Source: a virus. Taken from it: DNA of 22,254 nt. The notes below the pieces were generated by a model that saw only the letters and a list, made by a program, of their open reading frames with translations, made no database searches and was not told the DNA's origin. The position numbers and the translations under genes are program-made. Where the stretch lies: IMG/VR virus record IMGVR_UViG_3300030333_003234, positions 1 through 22,254 of that record, one strand, 5' to 3'. Shown piece by piece: positions 7,790 to 15,770 of the stretch (within the stretch, counting starts at the first letter, position 1; each line of letters begins with the position of its first letter).

Positions 7790-10096
7790 ATGCCAAGTTA
7801 CAGTGCAATCAATGTCCCAACCGATACCGCAGGTTTTGTTGAACTAATCAACGCAACAAACGGTCAATATTATTACATCTCCCCAGAAGGTAATGATACA
7901 TCAGGCGATGGTTCAAACGGAAATCCGTGGAAGTCTCTTAATCAAGCCTGGAACAGTATCGAAAATAAAAGAATTGCAAAGGACTCCCACGTTTACTTTG
8001 TGATTAAAAGTATTGATGGAGCAACTGGTTGGGACCAGAAACTAGTTTCTGATTCTACCGTTACAATTCGTCACCCTGATGCAGACAAAATTACAATTAT
8101 GGGGGACACCAGTTCCAATTTAACCCTGTACGGAATTAATTACTATGACTCTACTGAAAGAGCAATGGGTGATGCTGTAACAGGCGGATACCTAATGGAA
8201 CTAACAGTTGCAGATGCATCCACTGTAGAAGTCGGAGATTTCATTTCGATTAAAGATGAAAATTATTCTACTTCTTCCTTCTGGGGGAGTGGTGTTTCAG
8301 GACCAACTTTCTTTGAATCAGACTTTGCTCATTACAACAGCGGACAGACATCTGGTTGGGACGTTTCTGGAATTACTTATTCTGCACCACCGTTAAGTGT
8401 TCGAAAATTTTTAGCAACTGGTTGCCACGAAGTGGTGGGTGTAGACTACAATGCAGGTGCAGATGTAAACAGTCAAAATATTCTTGTACATATTCGACAC
8501 CACAATCCAACTAAGAACTTACACACAGTTCACGGAGGAGCGGGAAGCAGTCTCACTGGAGCAACTAGTGGCTACATTAGTCCACAGGGACTACTCTTTA
8601 ATGGTGGGGTCAGTTTATGGCCTTCTGGAATAAACAATCCAGACACATCGGCCGGCACAGCAGGGTACATCGCAGGTACAGATTACTCTGGTATAACTGC
8701 ACACAGATTGATTGGAAGAAAACCAACTGCTGGAAACCTTCCACTTTCTAGCGGACATACCTCTGGTGCAACTGGAAACTTTGGCGGTTGGACTGCGGGC
8801 TGGGCAACCGTAGGATACGATGGGGGATTTGTACAAGTTGGTGCTTTACACGGAAGTACCTTTGGAGGAGTGAGCGGCGGTAACGCTAGATTCTGGGACA
8901 AGTCTCCAACCAATTCGGGACACAGTGGAGCATTTAATGGAATCACTGTGAAAGTTCTTCATAGTAGAATCAACTTCCAAGATAGTTCTGGATTAAATAT
9001 CGTAGGAACTAAACTGGCAAAAATTCAAGACCTAGTTATTTGTGGTCCTGGTTTCAAAGAATCCTCTACCACGAACCTACAAACGGATACTACAATGATT
9101 GGAGTAAAATCCAATGACGGTGGAGGTCTTTTAGAAACAAGTAATGTTGCGGTGCTTGGATTTGAAACAGGATTCAAAGCAGAAGACAACGGCTTTATTG
9201 ATGCTTCTGGTTCCATAGCAGGTAACTGTGGAAAAGGATTTGCTTCAGAAAACAACGGATACATTCGAGCAAAAAGCACATTTGTTTCTGGATGTTCGAT
9301 GGGATATTACGCATCGAAAGAATCGCACATTGAAGCATCTCACTCAGTAGCGGCGGGTAACTTCAACTGTGGTTTCCAAGCAGTGGATGACAGTAGTATC
9401 AATGCTCCATTCAGTGTTTCTTGTTTGAATGGTGGAGAAGGTTACTGTGCAGAAAGAAGTTCACACCTACAACTTCACCTTGCAGGAAGAGAAACCACTC
9501 TTCACGGCAGCACCAATGATACGTTCAGATATGGAAACTCAGATAAGACTGGGGTATTTGCTTTCCGAAACTCAGGTTCTGGAATCAAAGCAGACAGTTC
9601 TTCGAGTGTGTATGCACCACACGCAAGGACAAGTTACAATGTCAGAAGTGGCTATGAAATCGACAAGCAGTCCAGTCTCAATGCACCATATTCCAACTCT
9701 TGGTTTAATGGACAAGTTCACGGAGCAGACATCGCTGGTATTTCCTCTGGTTTCCAAATTTCCACCGACAGTACAGCAGTTGTAAATAAAGCAAACTCAT
9801 ACTGGAATGGCAAGAATGGATTCGAAGCATCCGTAGGTTCTTTGATTAAGAACGAAGGTGGAACAGCAGATAGAAACCAGCACAATGCTTTCCACGCAGA
9901 GTACTTGTCTACAATAAAAGCAAATTCAACGACAAGAGGTATAACAAACTCTGGTTTCTCTGGTGGTGCGCCTGGTCAAGGTGTTGCCGCACACGTTGGT
10001 GTTGGATTTAATAGTGCAAGTGATTCAACAATCTTTATTGGTACTAACTCAAGCGGAACCAGCCAAGAAAACAGCGGAGTAGTCAGGACATATTAA
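7790..10096 (+). CDS. Tailspike-like protein with predicted right-handed beta-helix, 768 residues
   Basis: After a short N-terminal region (1-26), residues 27-60 (YYISPEGNDTSGDGSNGNPW) match the 'YVSP.GNDS.DGS...P' entry motif of parallel beta-helix (pectate-lyase-like) proteins. Residues about 395-740 contain repeated rungs beginning G-F/Y-x-A (starts at 461, 483, 505, 528 and 551, then similar ones around GIKADSSS, GYEIDKQSS, GFQISTDS and GFEASVGS). Such proteins are often tailspikes that bind or cut host polysaccharide; no catalytic residues can be assigned, so depolymerase activity is unproven. Glycine, serine and asparagine are abundant. It is the third of three large surface proteins in a row and its stop overlaps the next start. 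It may instead be a non-enzymatic fibre. Confidence 0.82.
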   Translation: MPSYSAINVPTDTAGFVELINATNGQYYYISPEGNDTSGDGSNGNPWKSLNQAWNSIENKRIAKDSHVYFVIKSIDGATGWDQKLVSDSTVTIRHPDADKITIMGDTSSNLTLYGINYYDSTERAMGDAVTGGYLMELTVADASTVEVGDFISIKDENYSTSSFWGSGVSGPTFFESDFAHYNSGQTSGWDVSGITYSAPPLSVRKFLATGCHEVVGVDYNAGADVNSQNILVHIRHHNPTKNLHTVHGGAGSSLTGATSGYISPQGLLFNGGVSLWPSGINNPDTSAGTAGYIAGTDYSGITAHRLIGRKPTAGNLPLSSGHTSGATGNFGGWTAGWATVGYDGGFVQVGALHGSTFGGVSGGNARFWDKSPTNSGHSGAFNGITVKVLHSRINFQDSSGLNIVGTKLAKIQDLVICGPGFKESSTTNLQTDTTMIGVKSNDGGGLLETSNVAVLGFETGFKAEDNGFIDASGSIAGNCGKGFASENNGYIRAKSTFVSGCSMGYYASKESHIEASHSVAAGNFNCGFQAVDDSSINAPFSVSCLNGGEGYCAERSSHLQLHLAGRETTLHGSTNDTFRYGNSDKTGVFAFRNSGSGIKADSSSSVYAPHARTSYNVRSGYEIDKQSSLNAPYSNSWFNGQVHGADIAGISSGFQISTDSTAVVNKANSYWNGKNGFEASVGSLIKNEGGTADRNQHNAFHAEYLSTIKANSTTRGITNSGFSGGAPGQGVAAHVGVGFNSASDSTIFIGTNSSGTSQENSGVVRTY
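9170..9505 (+). repeat. Beta-helix rung repeats in the tailspike, 22-23 residues each
   Basis: Five consecutive protein repeats start at codons 461, 483, 505, 528 and 551 with GFKAEDNGFIDAS, GFASENNGYIRAK, GYYASKESHIEAS, GFQAVDDSSINAP and GYCAERSSHLQLH. Each has a G-aromatic-x-A start, an acidic/amide turn and an I/L-x-A/L strand. The DNA itself is not closely repeated, so these are structural rungs rather than recent duplications. Confidence 0.8.
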
Positions 10097-10533
10097 TGAA
10101 TACTTTTTATCATTCTCCCGATGATGTGATTGAAATTAACGGGGAGAGGTTTGACTTAGATTTGTTTTTGCAGGTTGAACCAGAATACTCCCTTCCAGAA
10201 GGTTTTCATTCTAGGTTGTACGACCAGAATCGGCATATTCTTTACTCTAGTAAAAAACAAATTGCTGGCGATATCCCTTGGGTTGATGGGGAAAGATATC
10301 TCGGCAGAGCAGGTGATTTAAATTTAGTCAAACAAGTACAAAAAGAAGAAGAGGATTATATTAATTCTCTTGCAATTCCTAAAAATAAACCATCGAGAGA
10401 AAGTGAATATCCATCAATTCACGATTTAGTCATTGCAATGTGGGAGCATTTTGTCGAGAACAAACCAGCAGAAGAAACTATAAATATAGTACAGGATAAG
10501 CGACTCAAAGTGAAGGAGAAATATCCAAAATGA
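10096..10533 (+). CDS. Unassigned phage protein, 145 residues
   Basis: An acidic soluble protein with no membrane segment. The first part (FDLDLFLQVEPEYSLPEGF) precedes IPWVDGERYLGRAGDL (about 80-95). The C-terminus has YPSIHDLVIAMWEHF followed by RLKVKEKYPK at the very end. A 'YPS...L..A.W.........R..VK..YPK' ending is, as I recall, found in small proteins beside phage fibre genes, some proposed to be tail-fibre assembly or attachment proteins. That would fit the position right after the tailspike, but the match is weak. The ATG overlaps the tailspike TAA by one base (TAATG), suggesting translational coupling. Codon use and base composition look like the neighbours. Confidence 0.7.
   Translation: MNTFYHSPDDVIEINGERFDLDLFLQVEPEYSLPEGFHSRLYDQNRHILYSSKKQIAGDIPWVDGERYLGRAGDLNLVKQVQKEEEDYINSLAIPKNKPSRESEYPSIHDLVIAMWEHFVENKPAEETINIVQDKRLKVKEKYPK
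10479..10486 (+). promoter_or_regulatory. Exact T4-type late promoter octamer TATAAATA
   Basis: TATAAATA is identical to the T4 late promoter consensus. It lies inside the 3' end of the 145-residue gene, 43 bases before the ATG of the gene at 10530. A transcript starting a few bases downstream would carry that gene and run on toward gp13. A chance match inside coding sequence is possible. Confidence 0.4.
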
Positions 10534-10910
10534 AAATTACTTATGAACAACTGTATAGGTCGTACCCAGTATTCAATCAGTTGATGAACGAGGCTTTACC
10601 AATCAACACCACTAGAAAATTTAAGATGTTTATAGAATCCGTCAATCCACACTTGGAGCAGATTGAATCGGTTCAAAATGAACTCCTTAAGAAGTACAGC
10701 GATGAAACAGAAAAAGATGTCTTTGAAATCGTTCCAGAAAACAGACCAAAATTTGTGAAGGAACTACAGAAATATCTTCAGTTTGAAATAGAGGTTGCCT
10801 GGGATAAAATTGGTATTGATGAACTAGGGGAAAAGGTAAATATCTCTATTAAAGATTTAGAAACCATATCATATCTTCTTAAAAATTACCAGAATGTGGC
10901 TGTTATGTGA
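10530..10910 (+). CDS. Unassigned helical protein, 126 residues
   Basis: The start ATG overlaps the preceding TGA (ATGA), typical of translational coupling, with AAGGAGAAA just upstream. The protein looks mostly helical and charged: ITYEQLYRSYPVFNQLMNEALP, then a long Glu/Lys-rich helical region (about 30-60), a middle with ENRPKFVKELQKYLQFEIEV and a final ISIKDLETISYLL. The layout 'Y..L......L..L....LP......' followed by a charged helix and a late LxxL segment recalls the DUF1617-type proteins of other tailed phages, from memory only. No catalytic motif, signal peptide or membrane segment is visible. It is the last gene before the conserved neck genes; function unknown. Confidence 0.7.
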   Translation: MKITYEQLYRSYPVFNQLMNEALPINTTRKFKMFIESVNPHLEQIESVQNELLKKYSDETEKDVFEIVPENRPKFVKELQKYLQFEIEVAWDKIGIDELGEKVNISIKDLETISYLLKNYQNVAVM

Positions 10911-10927
10911 TGACTCCTCTTTTATAT

Positions 10928-10935
10928 TATACATA
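10928..10935 (+). promoter_or_regulatory. Probable late promoter octamer TATACATA before gp13
   Basis: This sits in the 45-base gap between the unassigned gene and gp13, one base different from the T4 late consensus TATAAATA and ending 20 bases before the gp13 ATG. It is followed by AGGAG (10937-10941) and AGGGAG (10945-10950), the ribosome site for gp13. The same octamer also occurs in the gaps before gp18 and gp22. Confidence 0.45.
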
Positions 10936-10955
10936 TAGGAGAAAAGGGAGAAAAA

Positions 10956-11708
10956 ATGGCATTACCCACCACAAGACAACAACTCAAAGACCACGCACTC
11001 CGTAGACTCGGGGCGCCTGTGATTGATATCAATGTAGATGATTCTCAATTAGAAGACCGCATTGATGATGCCTTGCAATTTTTTGCTGATTATCACTATG
11101 ATGGTGCAGAAAAGTTATATCTACCACACGAAATTACAGAAGATGACATCACAAATGGTTATCTAGACATAACTGCGATTGATGATTCAACACTGAGTAT
11201 CACAAATGTGATGCAGTTTTCCACTCTTAGTTCAAATATGTTTGACCTACAATATCAGATTGCACTTAATGACTGGTATGGGTGGCATTCAAACGCAGGG
11301 ACAATGACAAACTATGCATTGATTCGCCAGAATATGTCACTCGTTCAACAGATGCTTGACCCCGCTAAGTCGTATCGGTTCAACCGAAGCACAATGAGGC
11401 TTTACATTGATATGGACTGGTCAAAAGAAGTTGACGCAGGAGACTTTTTGGTTCTTGAAGTATATGCAACAATTGACCCAGAGCAGTTCAATAAAGTATA
11501 TCAAGATAGACTTCTCAAAGAATACGTCACCGCTCTTTTCAAAAGACAGTGGGGTGCAAACCTTTCCAAGTTCCAAGACATTGTTCTTCCAGGCGGAGTC
11601 TCATTCAACGGACAGCAAATTTTCGACCAAGCGAACGAACAGGTTCAGAAAATCGAAGAAGAGATGCAAGTAAAATTCGAAGAGCCACCTGGCTTCATAA
11701 TGGGGTAA
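10956..11708 (+). CDS. gp13: Neck protein gp13
   Basis: The 250-residue protein has the T4 gp13 family pattern: LPTTRQQLKDHALRRLGAPV at the N-terminus, an acidic segment with ALQFFADYHYDG (about 39-50), a middle with NDWYGWHSN and MRLYIDMDW, a conserved RLLKEYVTALFKRQWGANLSKF block, LPGGVSFNGQQIF, and a C-terminal EEPPGFIMG close to the family's usual ending. In T4, gp13 and gp14 form the neck that closes the filled head below the portal and lets the tail join. T4 gp13 is a little longer (about 309). It starts with ATG after AGGGAG and a probable late promoter, and is followed three bases later by gp14. Confidence 0.93.
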   Translation: MALPTTRQQLKDHALRRLGAPVIDINVDDSQLEDRIDDALQFFADYHYDGAEKLYLPHEITEDDITNGYLDITAIDDSTLSITNVMQFSTLSSNMFDLQYQIALNDWYGWHSNAGTMTNYALIRQNMSLVQQMLDPAKSYRFNRSTMRLYIDMDWSKEVDAGDFLVLEVYATIDPEQFNKVYQDRLLKEYVTALFKRQWGANLSKFQDIVLPGGVSFNGQQIFDQANEQVQKIEEEMQVKFEEPPGFIMG

Positions 11709-11711
11709 TAA

Positions 11712-12560
11712 ATGGCCAAGAATTCTTTTTTCAAGCACACTAGCAACGAACAGCAAGTTGTTGAAGACCTTACCATTGAAACTATTAAGATTCACGGTCA
11801 GGATATGGTCTACATTCCCAGAACACTTGTAAACAAAGACGAGTTGTTTGGCGAAGACTCTGTTTCTAAATTTGAGAGTGGAACTGAAATTGAAATGTAT
11901 ATTGAATCCGTAGATGGATTTGAAGGTGACGGAGATTTCATTTCTAAGTTTGGACTTGAAATTAAAGACAGTATGTCTTTGGTTGTTTCGAAGAAGCGTT
12001 TCCAACAAGAACTTGCGATGACTCGTCCAAAAGAAGGAGACTTAATTTACTTTCCTCTTTCAAATGGTCTGTTTGAAATTAAATTTGTCGAACACGAAAA
12101 TCCATTCTATCAACTCGGAAAACTCTACACATATAAACTATCCTGTGAACTCTTCCAGTACAGCCAAGAAGACATCGAAACTGGTTGGTCACAAGTCGAT
12201 ACAGTAGAAAGCGACAACCAAGCAGTACAGGTCAATCTAACACTAACTGCAAACACTGGTAACTTTGTTGTAGGTGAACCCGTAACAGCCAGTAACTACT
12301 CAGCAAATGTCGTTGCTTGGTCAGGAACCACCAAGGTTCTTGGTGTTCATAATATAGTCGGAACCATTACTGCTAGTGACATCATTACTGGTGCTGACTC
12401 TGGTGCAACTGGTTCGATGGGTGCGACTCAGGACAACACCACCAACATCATACCAAATACATCTACCGACCCGTTCGATGAATCAGACAGCATCCAGAGA
12501 GAAGCAGATGATGTGTTTGACTTCACAGACATTGACCCATTCAGTGAGGGCGGATACTAA
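11712..12560 (+). CDS. gp14: Neck protein gp14
   Basis: Residues 1-160 match the gp14 family: NSFFKHTSNEQQVVEDLTIE, a 'GQDMVYIPRTLVNKDELFGED' region, FGLEIKDSMSLVVSKKRF, RPKEGDLIYFPL, and NPFYQLGKLYTYKL. In T4, gp14 joins gp13 to complete the neck where the tail attaches. Residues about 172-240 form a Ser/Thr/Gly/Val-rich insert with two half repeats (FVVGEPVTASNYSANVVAW and ASDIITGADSGATGSM), a pattern that recurs in marine phage structural proteins. The C-terminus (DPFDESDS ... DIDPFSEGGY) is acidic, as in relatives. Total length 282 against about 256 in T4, explained by the insert. The gp13 stop is followed by a second in-frame TAA and then this ATG; its own stop overlaps the gp15 start by one base. 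Confidence 0.93.
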   Translation: MAKNSFFKHTSNEQQVVEDLTIETIKIHGQDMVYIPRTLVNKDELFGEDSVSKFESGTEIEMYIESVDGFEGDGDFISKFGLEIKDSMSLVVSKKRFQQELAMTRPKEGDLIYFPLSNGLFEIKFVEHENPFYQLGKLYTYKLSCELFQYSQEDIETGWSQVDTVESDNQAVQVNLTLTANTGNFVVGEPVTASNYSANVVAWSGTTKVLGVHNIVGTITASDIITGADSGATGSMGATQDNTTNIIPNTSTDPFDESDSIQREADDVFDFTDIDPFSEGGY

Positions 12561-13384
12561 TGTTTACACACTTTAAAAACGATTCTCTTCGTAATCTAGT
12601 AATTGCCTTTGGTTCTCTCTTTAATAACATTTATGTAAAGAGATACCTTTCAGACGGAAGCGTTAAAGATTCTTTGCGTGTTCCACTTGCATATGGAAAT
12701 AAAGAAAAGTATCTTCGTCGCCTAGACGAAGGCGGTTCAATTACAAACGAAGATGGTGTTGTTGTTCAGATGACCTTACCTCGTATGAGTTTTGAAATTG
12801 AAAATATTGAGTACGACACCACCCGAAAAAGAAATACGATGCAGAAACTTTCGAAAAGAAATGCATCCGACGATGCTAAAATGGACACCACCTATGCAGA
12901 GGTTCCATATTCTGTCAATTTTAATCTCTATATAATGACAAAACATATGGCAGATGGACTGCAAATCATCGAGCAGATTCTCCCATACTTCACTCCAGAA
13001 TTTACGGTGACGATTAATCCAACTTCTATGCATAGTAAAATGGACATTCCATTAATTTTGAATTCCGTAGACAGCGAAGAAGACTGGGAAGGTGACTACG
13101 ACACAAGAAGAAGTCTAACTTGGACTTTGACATTTACTGCAAAGTCATATGTCTACGGAAAGATTTCCACAAGCGAAAGAATCAAGAGAGTTATGGCGAC
13201 ACTCTTCGAAGGTGGTATACCCGCTGGTGCAACTCAAGCCGCAGTCAGTATGGTGGACATTGGAGTTACAGGACCATCTGGTGCTTCTTCTGATGTTTCA
13301 AATTATGCCCCATCAACTACCCTAAGAGTATGGGGAGGGGATACGGGCGACATAGATATTTACGGAGATGTAATTCGTGAGTGA
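12560..13384 (+). CDS. gp15: Tail completion / sheath stabiliser gp15
   Basis: A 274-residue protein, close to T4 gp15 (272). Family blocks visible are an N-terminal FTHFKNDSLRNLVIAFGSLFNNIYVKR, VPLAYGNKEKYLRR (about 42-55), LPRMSFEIENIEYD, the KRNTMQKL segment, VPYSVNFNLYIMTKHMADG and SEEDWEGDYDTRRSLTWTL. In T4, gp15 caps the finished tail on top of gp3, stabilises the contracting sheath and docks the tail to the neck. The last 50 residues are less conserved (Gly/Ser/Ala-rich). The ATG overlaps the gp14 TAA by one base. Its end overlaps the gp16 start by eight bases. Confidence 0.93.
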   Translation: MFTHFKNDSLRNLVIAFGSLFNNIYVKRYLSDGSVKDSLRVPLAYGNKEKYLRRLDEGGSITNEDGVVVQMTLPRMSFEIENIEYDTTRKRNTMQKLSKRNASDDAKMDTTYAEVPYSVNFNLYIMTKHMADGLQIIEQILPYFTPEFTVTINPTSMHSKMDIPLILNSVDSEEDWEGDYDTRRSLTWTLTFTAKSYVYGKISTSERIKRVMATLFEGGIPAGATQAAVSMVDIGVTGPSGASSDVSNYAPSTTLRVWGGDTGDIDIYGDVIRE

Positions 13385-13892
13385 TAAAAAAGATATTGAT
13401 GAAAAACTATCCGATGCTTTAGAGATAGAATCTGAAGACACAGAGATAGTACACGATGGTCAAAATGCAGGTGGTAGTCCAATTATGATTCCCACCACAG
13501 AAGAAGATAAACTTAAACGTGACTATAATCTCGTAAGAAAGAATCTCAAAGAAATCATAGACACTGGCAATACCGCAATCGACGGTATTCTTACTGTGGC
13601 TTCTGAGACTGAATCTCCGAGAGCATATGAAGTAGCCGCTCAGATGATTAAGAATGTTGCTGATGTTAACAAAGACCTTCTTGAAATGCACAATAAGATG
13701 AAGCAAATTCGAAAAGAAGACGGTGGACAGAAAGCAAATAACATTACAAACAATTCTTTGTTCGTTGGTTCGACTCAGGAACTTCAAAAACTTCTCAAGC
13801 AACAGAAGCAAGAAATGATTGAAGGTGAAATAGAAGAGCAGGAAAAACAAGAAGATATTATTGATGTGGAGTACGAATCGAAGGATGAGTGA
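13377..13892 (+). CDS. gp16: Terminase small subunit gp16 (GTG start)
   Basis: The 171-residue protein has the gp16 family pattern: an acidic N-terminus, a central helical oligomerisation region from about 47 (LKRDYNLVRKNLKEIIDTGN, ILTVASETESPRAYEVAAQM at 71-90, then a helix to about 112), and the C-terminal NNSLFVGSTQELQKLL (125-140), a near-invariant block in T4-like gp16. In T4 this subunit forms rings that recognise concatemeric DNA and regulate the gp17 nuclease and ATPase. There is no suitable ATG; GTG at 13377, inside the end of gp15 with GGAG upstream, gives a protein beginning MSDKKD. The tail end is Glu/Gln/Lys-rich and overlaps the next small gene by eight bases. Confidence 0.92.
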   Translation: MSDKKDIDEKLSDALEIESEDTEIVHDGQNAGGSPIMIPTTEEDKLKRDYNLVRKNLKEIIDTGNTAIDGILTVASETESPRAYEVAAQMIKNVADVNKDLLEMHNKMKQIRKEDGGQKANNITNNSLFVGSTQELQKLLKQQKQEMIEGEIEEQEKQEDIIDVEYESKDE

Positions 13893-14115
13893 TTTTGACC
13901 CAATCTGCTACCAGAGTACAAAGTATCATAACAGCCATAGTGAAGCAAGAGACAAGTTCTTGATTGAAAACTTTGGTGAAGAGTGGTTAGCAGATATGAA
14001 AGCACAGGGTCATTTTGGTGGTGATTGGTGTCCTGTGATGCTCGGAGAACCTAAAAATGGTCTGAGTTCTCCAGTCGTTGGTAAAGAAGTATGGATTGAA
14101 AATAATGGCAAGTAA
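13885..14115 (+). CDS. Unassigned small protein between terminase subunits, 76 residues
   Basis: The frame is open from a TTG at 13861, but the ATG at 13885 is the better start: it lies eight bases inside the end of gp16, after GAAGG, and gives MSDFDPICYQ. The protein contains many aromatic and His residues and two Cys (positions 8 and about 48, the latter in FGGDWCPVML). There is no zinc-finger spacing, membrane segment or signal peptide. Its 3' end overlaps gp17 by eleven bases, so it is tightly coupled to both terminase genes. T4 has no gene at this place. Co-transcription suggests a role in packaging or simply a tolerated late gene, but I do not recognise the family. Confidence 0.7.
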   Translation: MSDFDPICYQSTKYHNSHSEARDKFLIENFGEEWLADMKAQGHFGGDWCPVMLGEPKNGLSSPVVGKEVWIENNGK

Positions 14116-15751
14116 TAATGAACATTACCTTGGTAATCCAAATCTAAAAGCAAAGGGTGTAGATGTAGAGTTCACCAAAGAACAGGTGGCTGAATATCTA
14201 CGATGTGGTCAAGACCCTTTATATTTTATTAAGAAATATGTAAAGATTGTTCACCTCGACAGAGGACTCATTCCCTTTGAACTTTATGATTTTCAAGAAG
14301 ATATTGTAAACAAGATTCACGATAATCGTTTCGTGATTTGTAAACTGCCTCGTCAGTCTGGTAAATCCACGACAACCGTTGCTTATCTTTTGCACTATGT
14401 TCTATTCAACCCTGAAGTCAGTGTGGCAATTCTTGCCAACAAGCAAGCAACTGCACGGGAACTTCTTCACCGTCTGAAGTTAGCATACGAACATCTTCCA
14501 AAGTGGCTTCAGCAAGGTGTAGAACAATGGAACAAGGGAACCATCGAACTCGAAAACGGTTCGAGAATCCTTGCTTCAGCAACTTCCTCAAGTGCGATTC
14601 GTGGTAGTTCTTTCAACCTAATCTTCCTTGACGAATTTGCGTTCGTTCCTCCTGAAGTGGCTGATGAATTCTTCAGTTCGGTTTATCCCACCATCACTTC
14701 AGGTAAGACAACAAAAGTTGTGATGGTTTCGACACCGCACGGTATGAACCTATTCTATAAATTCTGGACGGACGCTTCAAATGGCAGAAGTTCTTATGTT
14801 CCAATTGAAGTTCACTGGTCACAAGTGCCAGGTAGAGATGAAAAATGGAAACAAGAAACGATTGCAAACACATCCGAGCAACAGTTCCGAACAGAATTTG
14901 AATGTGACTTTGTTGGTAGTGTCAACACTCTAATTGAGGCGAAAAAACTCAAGCAGTTGACATATGTTGACCCCGTGTTTAAAAATGATGAGGGGTTTGA
15001 TGTTCTTAAGGAACCAGAAAAAGACCACACTTATGTAATGTGTGTGGATGTTTCCCGTGGACAGGGACTCGACTACCACGCATTTACAGTCATAGACATC
15101 ACAGAAATGCCATATAGAGTGGTGGCAAAATTCAGAAACAATCAGATGTCACCGCTTGTATATCCAAACGCAATTTTCTCAGCGGCAAAACAATACAACA
15201 ATTCTCACGTTCTTGTAGAACTAAATGATATTGGTGGACAAGTGGCTGATATTCTACACACCGAATTTGAATATGATGGTCTTTTGGTAACTACAGTTCG
15301 AGGCAGGAAAGGTCAAACACTCGACGGTGGTTTTGGTTCTGGTCAAAGTCAGTATGGCATTCGAACAACAGAAGCAGTAAAGCGTGTAGGATGTTCTCTA
15401 CTCAAAAGTATGGTAGAAGAAAACAAACTTATTGTTGAGGACTTTGATATAATCAAAGAATTTGTCTCCTTCATTTCAAAGAAGAAAACATATCAGGCTG
15501 AAACTGGACACCACGATGATTTGGTGATGACTTTGGTTCTGTTTGGATGGCTGACAACTCAATCATACTTCAAAGAACTGACAAACCTAGATATTAGAAA
15601 AGACCTTTACGAAGAAAAAATGAAACAAATCGATGACGATATGACACCATTTGGTTTTATAGATGATGGTATAAACGAACCCCATACTTATGTGGATGAC
15701 GAGGGAACTCTTTGGATGGAAACCAAGGAAGATGATGGCTGGATTATGTAA
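14105..15751 (+). CDS. gp17: Terminase large subunit gp17 (packaging ATPase and nuclease)
   Basis: I start it at ATG 14105 (MASNNEHYLGNPNLK), which matches the family's N-terminus, rather than at the upstream TTG at 14078; this gives 548 residues. The N-terminal ATPase domain has Walker A LPRQSGKS (81-88) and Walker B LIFLDEFAF with Asp176-Glu177, followed by the coupling motif VMVSTPHGMN. The C-terminal nuclease has an RNase H fold pattern with candidate metal ligands Asp315 (MCVDVSRG), Glu372 (VLVELND) and Asp471/472 (GHHDDLVM), corresponding to T4 Asp401, Glu458 and Asp542. It cuts concatemeric DNA and pumps it through the gp20 portal with gp16. T4 gp17 is longer (610) mainly at the N-terminus. 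All key residues are present. Confidence 0.96.
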   Translation: MASNNEHYLGNPNLKAKGVDVEFTKEQVAEYLRCGQDPLYFIKKYVKIVHLDRGLIPFELYDFQEDIVNKIHDNRFVICKLPRQSGKSTTTVAYLLHYVLFNPEVSVAILANKQATARELLHRLKLAYEHLPKWLQQGVEQWNKGTIELENGSRILASATSSSAIRGSSFNLIFLDEFAFVPPEVADEFFSSVYPTITSGKTTKVVMVSTPHGMNLFYKFWTDASNGRSSYVPIEVHWSQVPGRDEKWKQETIANTSEQQFRTEFECDFVGSVNTLIEAKKLKQLTYVDPVFKNDEGFDVLKEPEKDHTYVMCVDVSRGQGLDYHAFTVIDITEMPYRVVAKFRNNQMSPLVYPNAIFSAAKQYNNSHVLVELNDIGGQVADILHTEFEYDGLLVTTVRGRKGQTLDGGFGSGQSQYGIRTTEAVKRVGCSLLKSMVEENKLIVEDFDIIKEFVSFISKKKTYQAETGHHDDLVMTLVLFGWLTTQSYFKELTNLDIRKDLYEEKMKQIDDDMTPFGFIDDGINEPHTYVDDEGTLWMETKEDDGWIM

Positions 15752-15762
15752 TGTGACAAAAT

Positions 15763-15770
15763 TATACATA
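15763..15770 (+). promoter_or_regulatory. Probable late promoter octamer TATACATA before gp18
   Basis: It lies just after the gp17 stop in the 86-base gap before the tail sheath gene, 67 bases upstream of the gp18 ATG. It is identical to the octamers before gp13 and gp22 and one base from the T4 late consensus. The rest of the gap is A/T-rich, with a small 5-bp hairpin (15793-15805) followed by five T and the ribosome site AAAGGAG at 15824-15830. Confidence 0.45.

Noticed and set aside
13419-13850. 143-codon minus-strand open frame opposite gp16
   Set aside because: It is the shadow of a Lys/Glu-rich helical gene (Phe/Leu-rich on the other strand) with no start context; gp16 is clearly real.
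14078-14104. TTG at 14078 as the gp17 start
   Set aside because: ATG at 14105 gives the family N-terminus (HYLGNPNLK); the extra nine residues have no support.
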